DNA from: Arcuatula senhousia
Lineage: Eukaryota; Mollusca; Bivalvia; Mytilida; Mytilidae
Direction: 5' to 3'
DNA length: 64,000 bases
Assembly: GCA_963971305.1 (NCBI GenBank)
Contig: OZ020306.1
Coordinates: 34,245,512 to 34,309,511 of the forward strand
The position numbers were made by a program, and so were the translations under genes. Within the stretch, counting starts at the first letter, position 1; every line of letters starts with the position of its first letter. Below are positions 43,494-54,829 of the stretch, in pieces. The notes under the pieces were generated by a model, which worked only from the letters and a program-made list of their open reading frames with translations, was not told the origin of the DNA and did no database searches.

Positions 43494-44558
43494 CTACCTT
43501 ATATTTGAACTTTGTCCACGAGTGTATTACTGTATGTCAAGCATCGTGTTAGATGATGTTGATATTTATATTTTGAAATGTGTTCATAATTTTTGTGTTC
43601 AAATTGACATAAATATATTAGCTGAAACAGAAGCATATTCTTTTTCTTGGTGTCTGGGTCCCTCATTAATTTGGGTCACCATTGTAACAGCTGTCTAGTT
43701 TATGTCTTTGAATTTTAACGCACTTGAGCTATGCAACTGATCTATTTTTTCTTTCGATATTACAATTCGCTCATGCTCTTAAATTTTGCTAGTTACTTTA
43801 CTTTATCTGGAAACATTAGGATAGTTTACACACTGTCAGTTGCTAGTTTCAATACTTTACAAATGCACAGGCATCCTGAAACTTTCATAGCTGATAATAA
43901 ATCGGACCTTATAAAGTAGTACATTTACGACACCGTATACAGTTATTATAATGGACATTCTGTCATGTACAGTCTGACTTTCATATTTTCATTTGAATTT
44001 ATGCACTTCCGCGATTATATAGCGCCGCGATTTATATAGCGCGGGGACATAAAAATGTATCTATTTCCCGGCAATACTCAATGTTCTTTAAAAAATGTTC
44101 AAATAATAACCAGTATAGATATATCTTATATTAGTGGATAATAAATGTTAACATTGGAATAAGTTATGGTATCATTTGATAGGGAAGGAATCAAAGAATA
44201 TAGCACAAAATAACAGGTTAAAATATCTTCGCTGACACCCGAGTAACAGATTTTCAAAAAAGACGGACGAAATACAAAATGCGCAACGAAGTATATAGTT
44301 TTTTGCACTTATTTTGTCTTATATTCCAAGAACTATATACAAGATATTGCATTTATTTTAATTGCATATTGTTCAGCTAAGTAATGTGTATGGGTCGAAA
44401 ATGTCGGATGCCCCTATAGGGATTATTGCCTGTAGTTTAAGATAATTTTAAGTCTTTGTAAGTCCATTTATTGACATGTTCCGCGTGAATCTTCTACCCC
44501 CCCCCCCCCCCCGATAAAAATGAACATAATACTCAAACACAATAACTATGTAATGTAC

Positions 44559-44590
44559 CATAGACCTGTATATTGATATACAGGTCTATG
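44559..44590. repeat. 32 bp perfect palindrome with 7 bp flanking duplication
   Basis: CATAGACCTGTATAT and ATATACAGGTCTATG surround a TG loop, and AATGTAC flanks both sides exactly. It looks like a minimal element consisting of two fused terminal repeats. Confidence 0.85.
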
Positions 44591-44599
44591 AATGTACTA

Positions 44600-44790
44600 T
44601 GCAACTTTTAGCAAGAGACTGCTCGGACCCATGATCGCAAAGGAAGAGAGAGGTTTGGCGCGCCATAAAACCTGGTTTAACCCACCTTTTAATTCAAAAT
44701 AGGACCATTCGGTCTATAATTTTCCGGTATGTCTTCCATGTTTTGTTTACTCTCTTGGACATTGAGATTTATTCTCCAATTTCGATAATT
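44600..44790 (+). repeat. 3' end fragment of the RT element family
   Basis: CCCATGATCGCAAAGGAAGAG, AAACCTGGTTTAACCCACC and TTTTCCGGTATGTCTTCCAT match 48935-49090 in order. That copy follows an RT relic, so this is a truncated 3' end. Confidence 0.65.
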
Positions 44791-45354
44791 TTGTTATGAC
44801 CTTTATTTGCCCTGTCTGTTGTAATTACAGAGTTATTGCCCTTTAAATGTGATTTAACCCCATGTTCTATTCCCGGGGTTCTATTTGAAGCCATTTTTGT
44901 CGAAGGTGAAATAAAACATCGGTTGGATCGCCTTAAATTCAAGTTGAAGCTTAATTCTCGTCGGAGATGGTCTTTGTACTTCAAATGGCATTAGCCTACA
45001 TATTATGATTGAAGCATAAAATTGAAAATGAGAAATCATATAAGTTTTATATAAAAAATTGGAACAATGCAGAAGCTGTAGTGAAGCCCAAACGAGCAGG
45101 ATAGGTTCAACATGTTTAAGTCCCAAATAGCTATGAAATTATTACAACTTAAAAACACGTAATTACAAAATTGTTTATTGGACATCACCAAATATCAGTA
45201 GGAATCGAATGAAATATAAAGGAAAACTTTTTATGTGAAAACAACACAGAATACAGTACAATAACATTCATTTGTATGTAAACACATCTTTCTGTATTAA
45301 TAATACACACACAAAAAGAATGTAATTATTTGAAGCCGACCTGACTTGAAATCT

Positions 45355-45500
45355 TCCAAGATACAAATACCAAAACGGGTATAAAAACGATTAATTTGGT
45401 TATGCTGTATAGAGTAACATCTCATCGGCAAGATTTGAACCAAAACATTGGAAGGCCAAAAACCAAAAATATTGAATGAAAAGTACTCAAAGCTAAAAAG
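45355..45500 (-). repeat. SINE-like relic
   Basis: On the minus strand GGTTCAAATCTTGCCGATG is B-box-like, followed by AGCATAACCAAATTAATCG and ACCCGTTTTGGTATTTGTAT, a tail shared with 39600-39660. Confidence 0.45.
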
Positions 45501-45759
45501 TTGGAACAAGGAAGCCGAATCCAGCACCTAGGATACCGACCATGTGCAATACAAGGAAAAAACCTGGCGTTTTAAACAATTTTGAACTCAACGATCGGAA
45601 ATATCAATTACAAAAAATACTAGTCTTAGAAATTTCATGGTCAATTCGTGCCAGACAAGTCTGACGACCAGGCCTGTGATTACTCTCAGGGACCTCTGGT
45701 CCACCAGTGGTGGTTATCGACCCAGTGGTTTCAAAATACAAATACAAAACTGTTAGCTT

Positions 45760-47211
45760 TTAGAAGAATTTGTGACCATTAAGTACATCATATAACCTCT
45801 GTTTCAAAACATTATCTAAGTCTTCACCATTTTCAACAAGGATCTCCTTATCAGGCATTAGACAAAGTATAAGTTTGTCCCTATTTTCGCTGTATTCATT
45901 CTTTTTCTTAAGACGAACAGTAAAGTCTTCCGTTGGTCTATCAGCCGACGTTTCTCTGAAAGCAATGATGCTTTCTAAGACCAGTTTTTCGATGTAGTTC
46001 CTTCTTTCGGCTTCTTTTAAACATTCATCTTTAGACGATGTGTACTTTTGTAGACTATTGTGTAGTTTATCACAGAATTGAAACATACCCTCTCTCTTCT
46101 CTATCAACTCGTCTAATTTTGCCACTAGTAATTTTCTCTCTGTATCGGTAATGCGGCCTTGTAAGAGATTCCTCTCTGTTATCATGTAACTTTGTAGGTT
46201 CCCAGTTTCAATTTTTGCTTTCAGAAAAATTAGGGCATCGACTATTCTGTCAACAATGAAATTTTGTGAAAAACTCTCTTTAGGGTGCTGTTCAACGATC
46301 CAAAATATGACGTTTTTAATTATGTAAGTTGATATATTGGAGCATAATGGTGATAAAACCGACTTTGCTAACAATTTTAAAAGAATCAAAATCTTTATCT
46401 GATATTCATTTAAAGACTGTACCAGTAGCATCTCAGCTTTTGTAAAACATATTCTCCATTCGAGTGCTGGAAACTTACTGTTAACATTTGCAACTGGAAC
46501 CACATGTGCCTCAAGAGCTTGTATAGATTTTATCATCAGTGGGTCTGGCCAGCCAAACTTTCTTTCACGATTTGTCCATTGTAATAAAATCTGTGGACAA
46601 ACACAAGATATTCCTAAAACAAAGTCATATTTAATATACTGGTTACCAAATCTTTCGGCAGGTCCGCGGTTTTCAATTTTGTATATTTTGTCTCCATTTA
46701 TATCACGCAGGATTACTTCACTCAAGACACTTTGCTTGAATTGGTTAGAAATGTATTTATTGCCGTCCTCTGTTTTCAAATTCATAAATTTATTCATGAA
46801 TACTTTCTCTTCACTATTGTCATCAATGTGGAAAAGCCTTAATCGAGTATACCCTGGTGAACAGTTATTGTTGTCCAAATGTAAAACAATGGAAGCCGTT
46901 AATTCAGTGTTACTGACATTTTCTACACACACAACATTTTTTAAGACTCTTAGACGATCTATATCACTTTCGAAATAAAGTGCAATTCCTTCGCCTTTCC
47001 CTCCCGCCGTAAGGTAAAGGTGAGGAAAGAAATAATTTCCATTGTGAATTTCGTCCAACTTTTTGTTCATGTCTCTTCGGAAAATGATCATTTCTTGGCT
47101 GTAACCCAGATAATCGAGACATTGACATAAAGTCAAGCCAAAATTCTGGCATAACTCTGATTTATCCACTTCAATTTTGTTCAGTTTTACACGAGAACAA
47201 GAGCAGCCCAT
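45760..47211 (-). CDS. Mab-21/cGAS-like nucleotidyltransferase, 483 aa, intronless, predicted acylated
   Basis: Nucleotidyltransferase core: GG at residues 70-71 (TAGGKGEG), then D83-I-D85 (ESDIDRL) 11 residues later, matching the Pol-beta-type hG[GS]-x9-13-Dh[DE] pattern, and a third acidic residue at D196 (YDFVLGIS). Mab-21 landmarks follow: GPA at 183-185, GWP at 220-222, HVVPV at 236-240, EWRICFTKAE from 251, then the helical C-terminal lobe. Animal cGAS-like receptors make cyclic dinucleotides on binding nucleic acid to activate STING, and bivalves have many. The N-terminus MGCSCS fits a myristoylation signal (G2, S6) with palmitoylatable C3 and C5. In-frame TAA TAA just upstream fixes the ATG at 47211. 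The GS serine is Gly here. No zinc-thumb cluster is seen. Activity and ligand are unknown; a non-catalytic Mab-21 role is the alternative. Confidence 0.88.
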   Translation of the reverse strand: MGCSCSRVKLNKIEVDKSELCQNFGLTLCQCLDYLGYSQEMIIFRRDMNKKLDEIHNGNYFFPHLYLTAGGKGEGIALYFESDIDRLRVLKNVVCVENVSNTELTASIVLHLDNNNCSPGYTRLRLFHIDDNSEEKVFMNKFMNLKTEDGNKYISNQFKQSVLSEVILRDINGDKIYKIENRGPAERFGNQYIKYDFVLGISCVCPQILLQWTNRERKFGWPDPLMIKSIQALEAHVVPVANVNSKFPALEWRICFTKAEMLLVQSLNEYQIKILILLKLLAKSVLSPLCSNISTYIIKNVIFWIVEQHPKESFSQNFIVDRIVDALIFLKAKIETGNLQSYMITERNLLQGRITDTERKLLVAKLDELIEKREGMFQFCDKLHNSLQKYTSSKDECLKEAERRNYIEKLVLESIIAFRETSADRPTEDFTVRLKKKNEYSENRDKLILCLMPDKEILVENGEDLDNVLKQRLYDVLNGHKFF

Positions 47212-47454
47212 GCTTTATTATTGCTGGATTTTTGTAAAATAACTATAAATACATGTAGTGTTTTTATTGTATAATTTTCTGAACATAATACATGTATTAG
47301 ACTTTGGCACAATAAAGTCGTTTTCTAAATGCTAACATGTGATAAGTTAAATATAAACTTGCATGTCTCGTATATGTTTTATTATATATACTTTACGTTA
47401 GATATATTCCGGTGTAATAATATAATCGATTTCAATAACTTAGCTTTTTCTAAA

Positions 47455-49150
47455 CCTGATCCCACCGCTTCTTTTTCATAGGGACCAACTTACACAACTG
47501 ACCTAGCTAACATTTGAGCTTTGTCCACTAACAATATTCACATGAAAATGCATTGTTAATAAATATTGATAATAAGTTGAGCACCATTTATTTTGATATA
47601 GATATTTTTTCCCATTATTCATAAGTTTACATTGAGATAGAACTGAAACAGAAGAAAATATGTATTCAGGCCCTTTCTTCTTTGTGCCTCTGTTTTTTAT
47701 TGTCCATTTTTAGACTATCAAGTTTAAAAGAAGACGGAACACGAATAAAGAGTTAACATATTTGTATTGAATACCTTAACTTCATAAAAATCATTATACA
47801 AAGAAAGGTATATTGCTGGATCTCACAGAATTGTCCGTTCAACTCAGAAAAAATGTGTCTGCTTTCAAAAAAGGACAACAAGCATACTGTGAAACTATTT
47901 ATTCTGGTAGTGGAAAAAATCACGTGAATTTTAAAGAACTCTAAAGATTTGTTTAAAAATTTCAAATCTCGATCATTTTTTAAGTTCATTCTTTGAAAAT
48001 TGCAGATTTTTAAACGTTATACACCACCTTATTACACGAGAAATTAAGATACCGACCGAAAGAACAAAAAAAAAGGCGTTCGTTAATTCTAGAAATTTTG
48101 TTGTTTTGGCTTATGATTCTACATATTTTTTTAAAACATGTTATAAAGATAAGAAATGTTACACTATGGACCAAGCTTGCAGTATGGTTTCCTTATTGAC
48201 AACATATTTGTCACGTTTGGAGGTTTTTCAACAAGTTTGCATTCAAACGGGCCTCTACTCGCTGACTTGTTTTTATACTCTTACCAGACTGAATTTCTTC
48301 AGCAACTCGTTCAGAACAGAAAAAGATAAAAGAAGCCTGACCCTTTAATCCTTTCAGATATATTGCTGGTGTCCTACCTGTCAACAACGCTCGGTTGCTA
48401 GATGGAATTCGTCAATTTGTCCTCTAGACCTAGAGATCAATCTATATCACTCTCAAAACATTCGCCTTTCAAATCCATTGTTTGGCTTACATTAAGTCTT
48501 TACCCCTATGCTTTATCCAATTAGCTTCACGTCATTCTTGGATTTACATCTCGAATTTGACCGGGACGGTCATCCCAGTAAAAACAATACGTTAAGAGAA
48601 ACGACTATAATTTTCAAATCATTAATTTTCCTAACCTAGAAAGTAAGATGCCTGCTTCATCTGCTTACGGTCTTTCATAACTTATTAGATATACTAGGGT
48701 TTGTACAAATTTTTCGGATCTTTTGAAACGACACCGCATTCTCCGTGACCGATTAATAGACAAGAAAATACGTCTCATACGATCTCTAAAAAATCTTCCT
48801 TCGTTATCAGCCACTGGTTGACAAATTGAAAATTATGTTAAACGTAATGATAAGTTATTGCTTTGATAAGTGTTTGGTTGATTGTTGTTCTAAGATGATC
48901 ACCTCAATCCCTATTATGTGTTTTGTGTTTTTGCCGGACCCTATGATCGCAATGGAAGAGCGATGTTTAAAACCTGGTTTAACCCACTATTTCATTTGAA
49001 ATGCCTGTCACAAATTATGACAATTGCAATCTATATTTTTTCCGGTATGTCTTTCATGTTTTGTCTTTTCTCTTGGACGTTGAGATTGATCCTTCAAGTT
49101 CGTGGTTTCATTATTTACCCTTTTTTTTATCGGTAATTTGCGCTGATATA
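47455..49150 (+). pseudogene. Decayed RT retroelement
   Basis: After a segment like 43470-43690 (ACCTGATCCCACCGCTTCT, GCTTTGTCCAC, CTGAAACAGAAG), frames near 48165-48310 read LIDNIFVTFGG, ADLFLYSYQTEFLQQL, and near 48545 LDLHLEFDRDG. These are blocks of an RT family whose palm has a YIDD box. Frameshifts and stops separate them. The 3' UTR (48930-49150) matches 44600-44790. The clade (Penelope-like or LINE) is not settled. Confidence 0.75.
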
Positions 49151-49619
49151 CCCCACGAGAAAGCCAGTATCAAACACCAAATGCCCTTTTTATCTGAATT
49201 GTATTGAACCAATTACAAAAATCTAGGAAGAGGAGCCAAAACAAGCTAATTACATTAAATACAAAGAAATTACACAAAAACAATGTTCCTGACTTTGCGA
49301 AGACAATTTCCTTTAAAGACAACCTTGAATGTGGAATCATGCATAAGAAGAATTCTCATGATCATGGTTTTTTTACAGAAGACTTTAATCCTTATGATGG
49401 GAGAACTAATATTAATTAATTATAGACATCAATGTATATTTATAGCAGTATTTATACGACTGCAAATTTTAAAATTGGTTTCTGTGCGATTACTTTAGTC
49501 ATGTTAGTTTAGTTGGCCAATTGTAAGAAATTTTTGTATGATGTTTGGAACCACTAAAGGAAGGTTGGAATTGAATTGATGCGTAGGTTGGTATAAATAT
49601 TTACATAAAAAATAAATGT

Positions 49620-49960
49620 GCATTGAATTGAATGTCCACCAAAGAATGCATGTGGTAAAAATTTTGTGAGTCCACCATCAGCTGCATGTGTCCAAAAGCA
49701 GTTGACAATCGATATTGGGCCTTTATTGGGTTTTATAGTCGTGACTATAGGCTAAAGAGCCTCTGCAGGGACTTTTTAAGACTTGCTTTGTGGCATGGAT
49801 CGTACAGCACATGACACACCATCGCCAGTGTTAGCTGCTCCAAAGTATCCTTTATTATCGCTCGAGCAGGGCCCGTCTTCCACCACGGGCAGGTACTGGT
49901 CGGAATTATTGAAGACTGACGTACAGGTTTAACTTTTTATCTCATAAATTGTGGCCATTA
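49620..49960. repeat. Repeat fragment shared with 57860-57965
   Basis: GTCCACCATCAGCTGCATGTG, then AAAGCAGTTGAC and TATTGGGCCTT, recur at 57900-57960. It also holds the palindrome TATAGTCGTGACTATA and a GGGCCCGTC...CACGGGC stem. Identity unknown. Confidence 0.5.
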
Positions 49961-50112
49961 TGAAGGTATTTTGTACAATTTATGTATACATTTTTTTAAT
50001 AATCTTTTCAGGTACAATTGCTTTTAAAATATTTCGACTTATTTGGAGGGACATTTAGACTACTTAGCACTTATTTCTTATGGCTTATTTGTTTTTTTTT
50101 GTAAATACTTAT

Positions 50113-50300
50113 TTATTCTAAGTCCTTTTTTTTTTTACTAAAACGAGGTCTCGATTTTGAAACTTTGAAGGGCGGCGGCAACATTGAATCACTATCGTCG
50201 TTTTGTTCGGTACCAAGTCCATTAAAGTTAACGCCTAGCCTTTCAGTATTTTTTTCTCGGAAGCTGAAAATACTACGATCATGAAACCTTTAACACACGT
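50113..50300 (-). pseudogene. Possible exon or retroelement ORF remnant
   Basis: An open minus-strand frame reads FSFREKNTERLGVNFNGLG, then SDSMLPPPFKVSKSRPRF, then a basic end and a stop at 50115-50113. TATTTTCAG upstream could be an acceptor. The mixed composition in AT-rich DNA suggests past or present coding. On the same strand about 100 bp upstream, GAATAGACGAAACGCGCG is a phrase common in bivalve repeats, so a retroelement is likely. Confidence 0.3.
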
Positions 50301-50882
50301 ACACAAGTACATCACTGTAGCATTTCCGCTTCACTATTTTTGCAAATCAAAACTACAAAGTTCAAGACAATATATTTAACTACGCCTTACGCGCGTTTCG
50401 TCTATTCAAGACTCATTTGTGGCACCCTGCCAAAAATATTGAAAAACTAAGAGGATAGAACAATAACAATATAGTACATTGTATTACCACATAAATCAAT
50501 AAGTGTAACCGTATAAAACAATAAAGTGTAATTTACTAAGTTCACAAACTGACATATCTATGTACCCTAATATATACACTTCTCCAAACTTCATTCTTTT
50601 CTATAGTATTCATCAATATGTCAAACGGAAGAAAAACTAACAGACGTATCTTTTTAAACTTGGGCACAAATACAAGACTTTTAGATGCTTTTATGCGCTC
50701 GTGTTTTCAGCTGAATAAGTGTTTTTATTTCAGAAAAGGAAAATGTACTTTTTTCCTTTTTATACACGTCAACTAGCTTGTTAACATGGTCATTTTTTCA
50801 CATTTTGTGGTTTAAATCTGTACTATTTAACCTAAAAAAATGTTGTATTTGTATATATTTGATACATTTCAATGTACATATT

Positions 50883-51318
50883 GGGGATAAATCCCCACTT
50901 TATTGTAAAATTCAAAGGAAAAAAAAGTTGAAAGTTAATTATAGTTTAATTGAAACGACACAAATCTACAAATAGTTATAATAGTAACAATGCAATGGGG
51001 ATAAATCCCCAACTGTGTTTAACATTAACACTGATCAGCTCATAGCGGGGATATATCCCCAGTTGTGTAAAATTTAGATAGCATACAACTTTAAGCGGGG
51101 ATAAATACCCAATCACATGGTAGACTAAAATTTAGTAGTCGATGTGGTGAACTTGATGTAGTATTACTACAGTATACAATATACCTGACTTACATTAAGT
51201 TTGATTGGGGATATATCCCCATTTCAAGTTATATATAAACAGACTAATGAAAAGAATCTCTTTTTAATCGACAAACAATAGATAAATTAAGCATTGACCA
51301 CAGTGGGGATAAATCCCC
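50883..51318. repeat. Six palindromic GGGGATWWATCCCC boxes, spacing near multiples of 50 bp
   Basis: Boxes at 50883, 50997, 51047, 51097, 51207 and 51305 (14 bp each; the fourth has one mismatch, ATACCC). Spacings are 114, 50, 50, 110 and 98. Sequence between boxes is AT-rich and not clearly repeated. Confidence 0.9.
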
Positions 51319-52138
51319 ACTAAATTATCAAATGATCAATCGCCCCAAATGTATATATACTGTATAAATAAATTTTAATTTTATGATGAGAGGGATAAAA
51401 AATATTTAGATAGTACATTTAAAAAAAAATTTGTGATAACCAAATATGTACATTTAAAATTTCGCCCTTTAACAAATCATTTCAGCTTGTATTGAAATTT
51501 CATTTTTGTATGTTTGTATTGGAATAAATTTATAAAACAAAAATCATCTCTTTCTCATTAGTGACTCTCCAAAAATGAACAATAACGAGATAATTTGTGT
51601 ATTACAAACCAACCCGCCACATAATTTTCTTTATGCCTTTAAGCAACTTTGAGGTCTTCATAATAGACAAACAATGCACACTTTCTTAAACATGCAAAAA
51701 ACATAATAATACATCTTCCGTCTTTCTCACCATCATCCATGTGGTTTTCACTTATGTGATGCTCATGAGTTACAAGAACTGAACAAATATATTGCAAAAT
51801 AAAATAAGTCATTTAAGCAATGCATGTCTGAATTGGTTAATATGTATATATATATACAATAGTATCAAATGTCTATAACTGGGCCACTTTACATACATGT
51901 AAAGTTTTACCTTTATATAAAAGTCTAAAAATAATCAAAAATTTAATAACAAATTCAATTTCAACGTAGGCCACAAAAGTGTGTGAGCTCCACCGCATAA
52001 CTCATCTTAAATCCTCCTTTGACCCTTGTTCCTAAGATAAGGACAGTTCAGATTAAAATCGTGTTACCAATATTTAAAAAAATCACAAGTTTACTTACAA
52101 TCATTGAATTGTGCAAAAGATCTTTTTTTTCTTGGCAG

Positions 52139-52373
52139 AGACCATTTGATTTTCTGGGGGAGGCCTGCTGTGGGATTTTGGGAAAAAAATCGGCCCTGAT
52201 TTTTTGTAAAAAATAATTAATCTGGCCAGCACCTAGGTTGCAAGTAAAGTAATCTGGCTTCAATATTGGCAATTGAAAAAAAAATCTGGACCGCGAAGCA
52301 GGCGAAATAAAAATCCCGACTCAAGGTAAAAGCCAAGCTTCCCCCCCAAAAAAACAAAACAAATGGTCCATAA
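52139..52373. mobile_element. ~235 bp MITE-like element
   Basis: GACCATTTGATTTTCTGGGG on the left pairs with the right end (CCCCCCC, AAACAAATGGTCC). Interior phrases AATCTGGCC and AATCTGGAC repeat. Confidence 0.55.
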
Positions 52374-52899
52374 ATTGTCTTAAAATTACCTTCTTTAGAC
52401 AAATACTAAACATCATGAAAACAACCAATACAGGAAGATCCGTTTGTTAAGACATGCAAATTTAAATAGTGACAGGGCTAAGCTTTATTAGTGTTTATTT
52501 ACGTCCAACCTTCCTTTATTAAGTATCCTAAACAATAAAATCGAATAAAGGTACTTTTTAATTAGACATTATAAAGCGAATAGAGTCTCATGGTTGACTT
52601 TATCGTTCTCGTTTTAAAGTTTTGTCTTCGAGTACTCGAAATATCAGTCTTTTGATATTCAGATGCCCTTTGGTACTTCATTGCTACTTTTATTAATCTC
52701 ATAAGGTATGAAAAGCAGACGAATATCGGGTGAGTTTTATAGTTTCGTAGAATGAACAGTTTTACGCTTCAAAAATGTTTTTTAAGATATGATGTTTTTG
52801 CATTAATTATTTGACTTTTCGAAGCTTTGTTCCGATATTCAATATTATTTCATTAAACAAACACATCGCATGAACTGATCATAACTATCAAGGAATCTG

Positions 52900-53470
52900 T
52901 GATATCCCCGATATACCCAAAAATTAATTATGTCGGTAAAGAGGAAGAGGAATCTGATAGACCTTATTTCAATACTCACAATAACGAATCTCATACTGAA
53001 CTTATATACATGTACCAAATATCAAGTACCTATGATGAAAATCACCGGAGAAATATGTTACGATTTTTTTTCTATAATTGACAAGTAATCTTGAAGATTG
53101 AAAAAGTAGGTAAACAGGAAGTGGATATCTGACATGCCTTATTTTGGTACTCGGTATAAAGAATATCATACTGAAGAAATAAACAAAAAATTCAAGTCAC
53201 TGTGATATGTAGTTGCGGAGACAACTGTTACTAAAATTTTCAACAATTGACCAATAATCTTTAAATTTCACTTAGTACTTTTACAGGAAGTAGATATCCG
53301 ACAGACCTGATTTTGATACTTACTGATGATAAAGGATCTCATACTGAAGCCATATACTTAATTTCAAGTTACTGTAGTATATAGTTGCTGAAAAACTGTT
53401 TCGAAAGGAATGTTGCGGACGGAAAGACGGACGGACCGACGGAAGACATATACCCTCTTCTTCGAATCAT
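52900..53470. mobile_element. Satellite-core element, three ~175 bp units
   Basis: CATACTGAA recurs near 52992, 53167 and 53339, with AGGAAGTGGATATCTGACA-like text before it. The block ends with GACGGAAAGACGGACGGACC and ATATACCCTC, like the element at 9745-10812. Confidence 0.75.
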
Positions 53471-54829
53471 AACGTTTTTTTTAAATGTTATGATTGTAGA
53501 TTTTTATTAGAAGTAACACACATATGATCCAGGAGCCTGTTAGCGTACAGCGTAAATAAATTACATAATAAATGGTTTTACAACATAACATCATGACAAC
53601 ATTCAACGTAATGTCTATGGCAATGTCACATTCAATAACTTATTCTTTATTTATATTCTTTCTCACCTTCCTCTGCTATCTACTGATTTGAATCCATATA
53701 TGTTTTCCTTTAAAGAAAAAAAATACTGTTTTAGGCTTAAAAAAATCTATATATTTGCATAAAGCATCAATATAACTTTTTTGCATCCCGCATTAATTTT
53801 TGTTATGGATTTTTAAGTGTAGGTTTTGGAGCTCTGATGTCATCTTTGAGTGTATGTCAGTGGAAAGATTAATAATGTTCAATTAATGCTTTCTTTTAAA
53901 TATGCAAAAAGATTCTCCTCTTTAAATGAGTTATACATGTAACTTAATTTGCTCATATATTATGCACTTGTTATTCTCATTAATCTATAAAAGAGATACT
54001 GTCTATCATGTCTATTGAATATAGGTATTTTCAAATACCTAGAAAAACAAATTGTCTATGTTTTCCGTTTCAACAAATGGTTTTCTTATTGTATATTGTG
54101 TTGTGTGTCTTTGTTTTGTAATTTTCATTCAGTCCATTATAAGAAATTCGTAATGCTTAAACGCACTGCTTTAGCGTCTGCATTGACCTCTCACCACAGT
54201 TGTAGATATTCATTAAAAATTAACTTTCTTATGTTTACGAAAAGAGATTGACTGGTTGTCCTAATTATGCTTGTGATCAATATAATGAACTCTCTAGGGG
54301 TAAATTAAAAAACGATTGCTCATTGAAAGAAATACATGTAGAGAAACGAGCATCACAGTTTTATGAAAATAATACTAGTATTACACAAATTTAAAAAAAA
54401 TAGTGTACGCTTTGTTAGTATTGAATTGTGTTGATAATTTCATTGTTATCATTATCTTAGAATAATATTTTTAAAAGGGGATAACACACAATAAAGTAAA
54501 CATTAATTGTTTACACTAATGAAGAGGTTGTCTTGACATGCTGATAACCTCTATCTATCAGTAATAAAGCCATAAAATCCTTATCCGACAAAGCAAACGA
54601 GCTACTATAAATATAAGACTAGCTATTAATTTACTTTTCTATGTTATAATTTAACCGTCTGAAGAAAACACTGCATATTCAAAATTCATTTCACTATTAA
54701 TAAATAAAAGCTACGTAATGAGAACGAAGTTTTCTGTTATTAAATGGTGCTGAGTGTTTTTTTTTTCAAAAACGAGTTCTACTTAAAAGATGTTTAACTG
54801 TATTTTCTTTAAAGAAAAATATAAGTTGG
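53471..54829. other. AT-rich sequence, no gene seen
   Basis: Both strands are broken by stops. No splice-linked coding blocks or strong repeats recognised. Confidence 0.5.

Noticed and set aside
43731..43919. 62-codon plus-strand ORF
   Set aside because: No recognisable pattern, no splice link, lies in the presumed 3' part of a repeated element.
46679..47152. ORFs overlapping the cGAS-like gene
   Set aside because: Shadows; they lack the nucleotidyltransferase and Mab-21 landmarks.
49204..49419. 71-codon plus-strand ORF just after the RT relic
   Set aside because: No family pattern, poor context, overlaps another frame; treated as chance.
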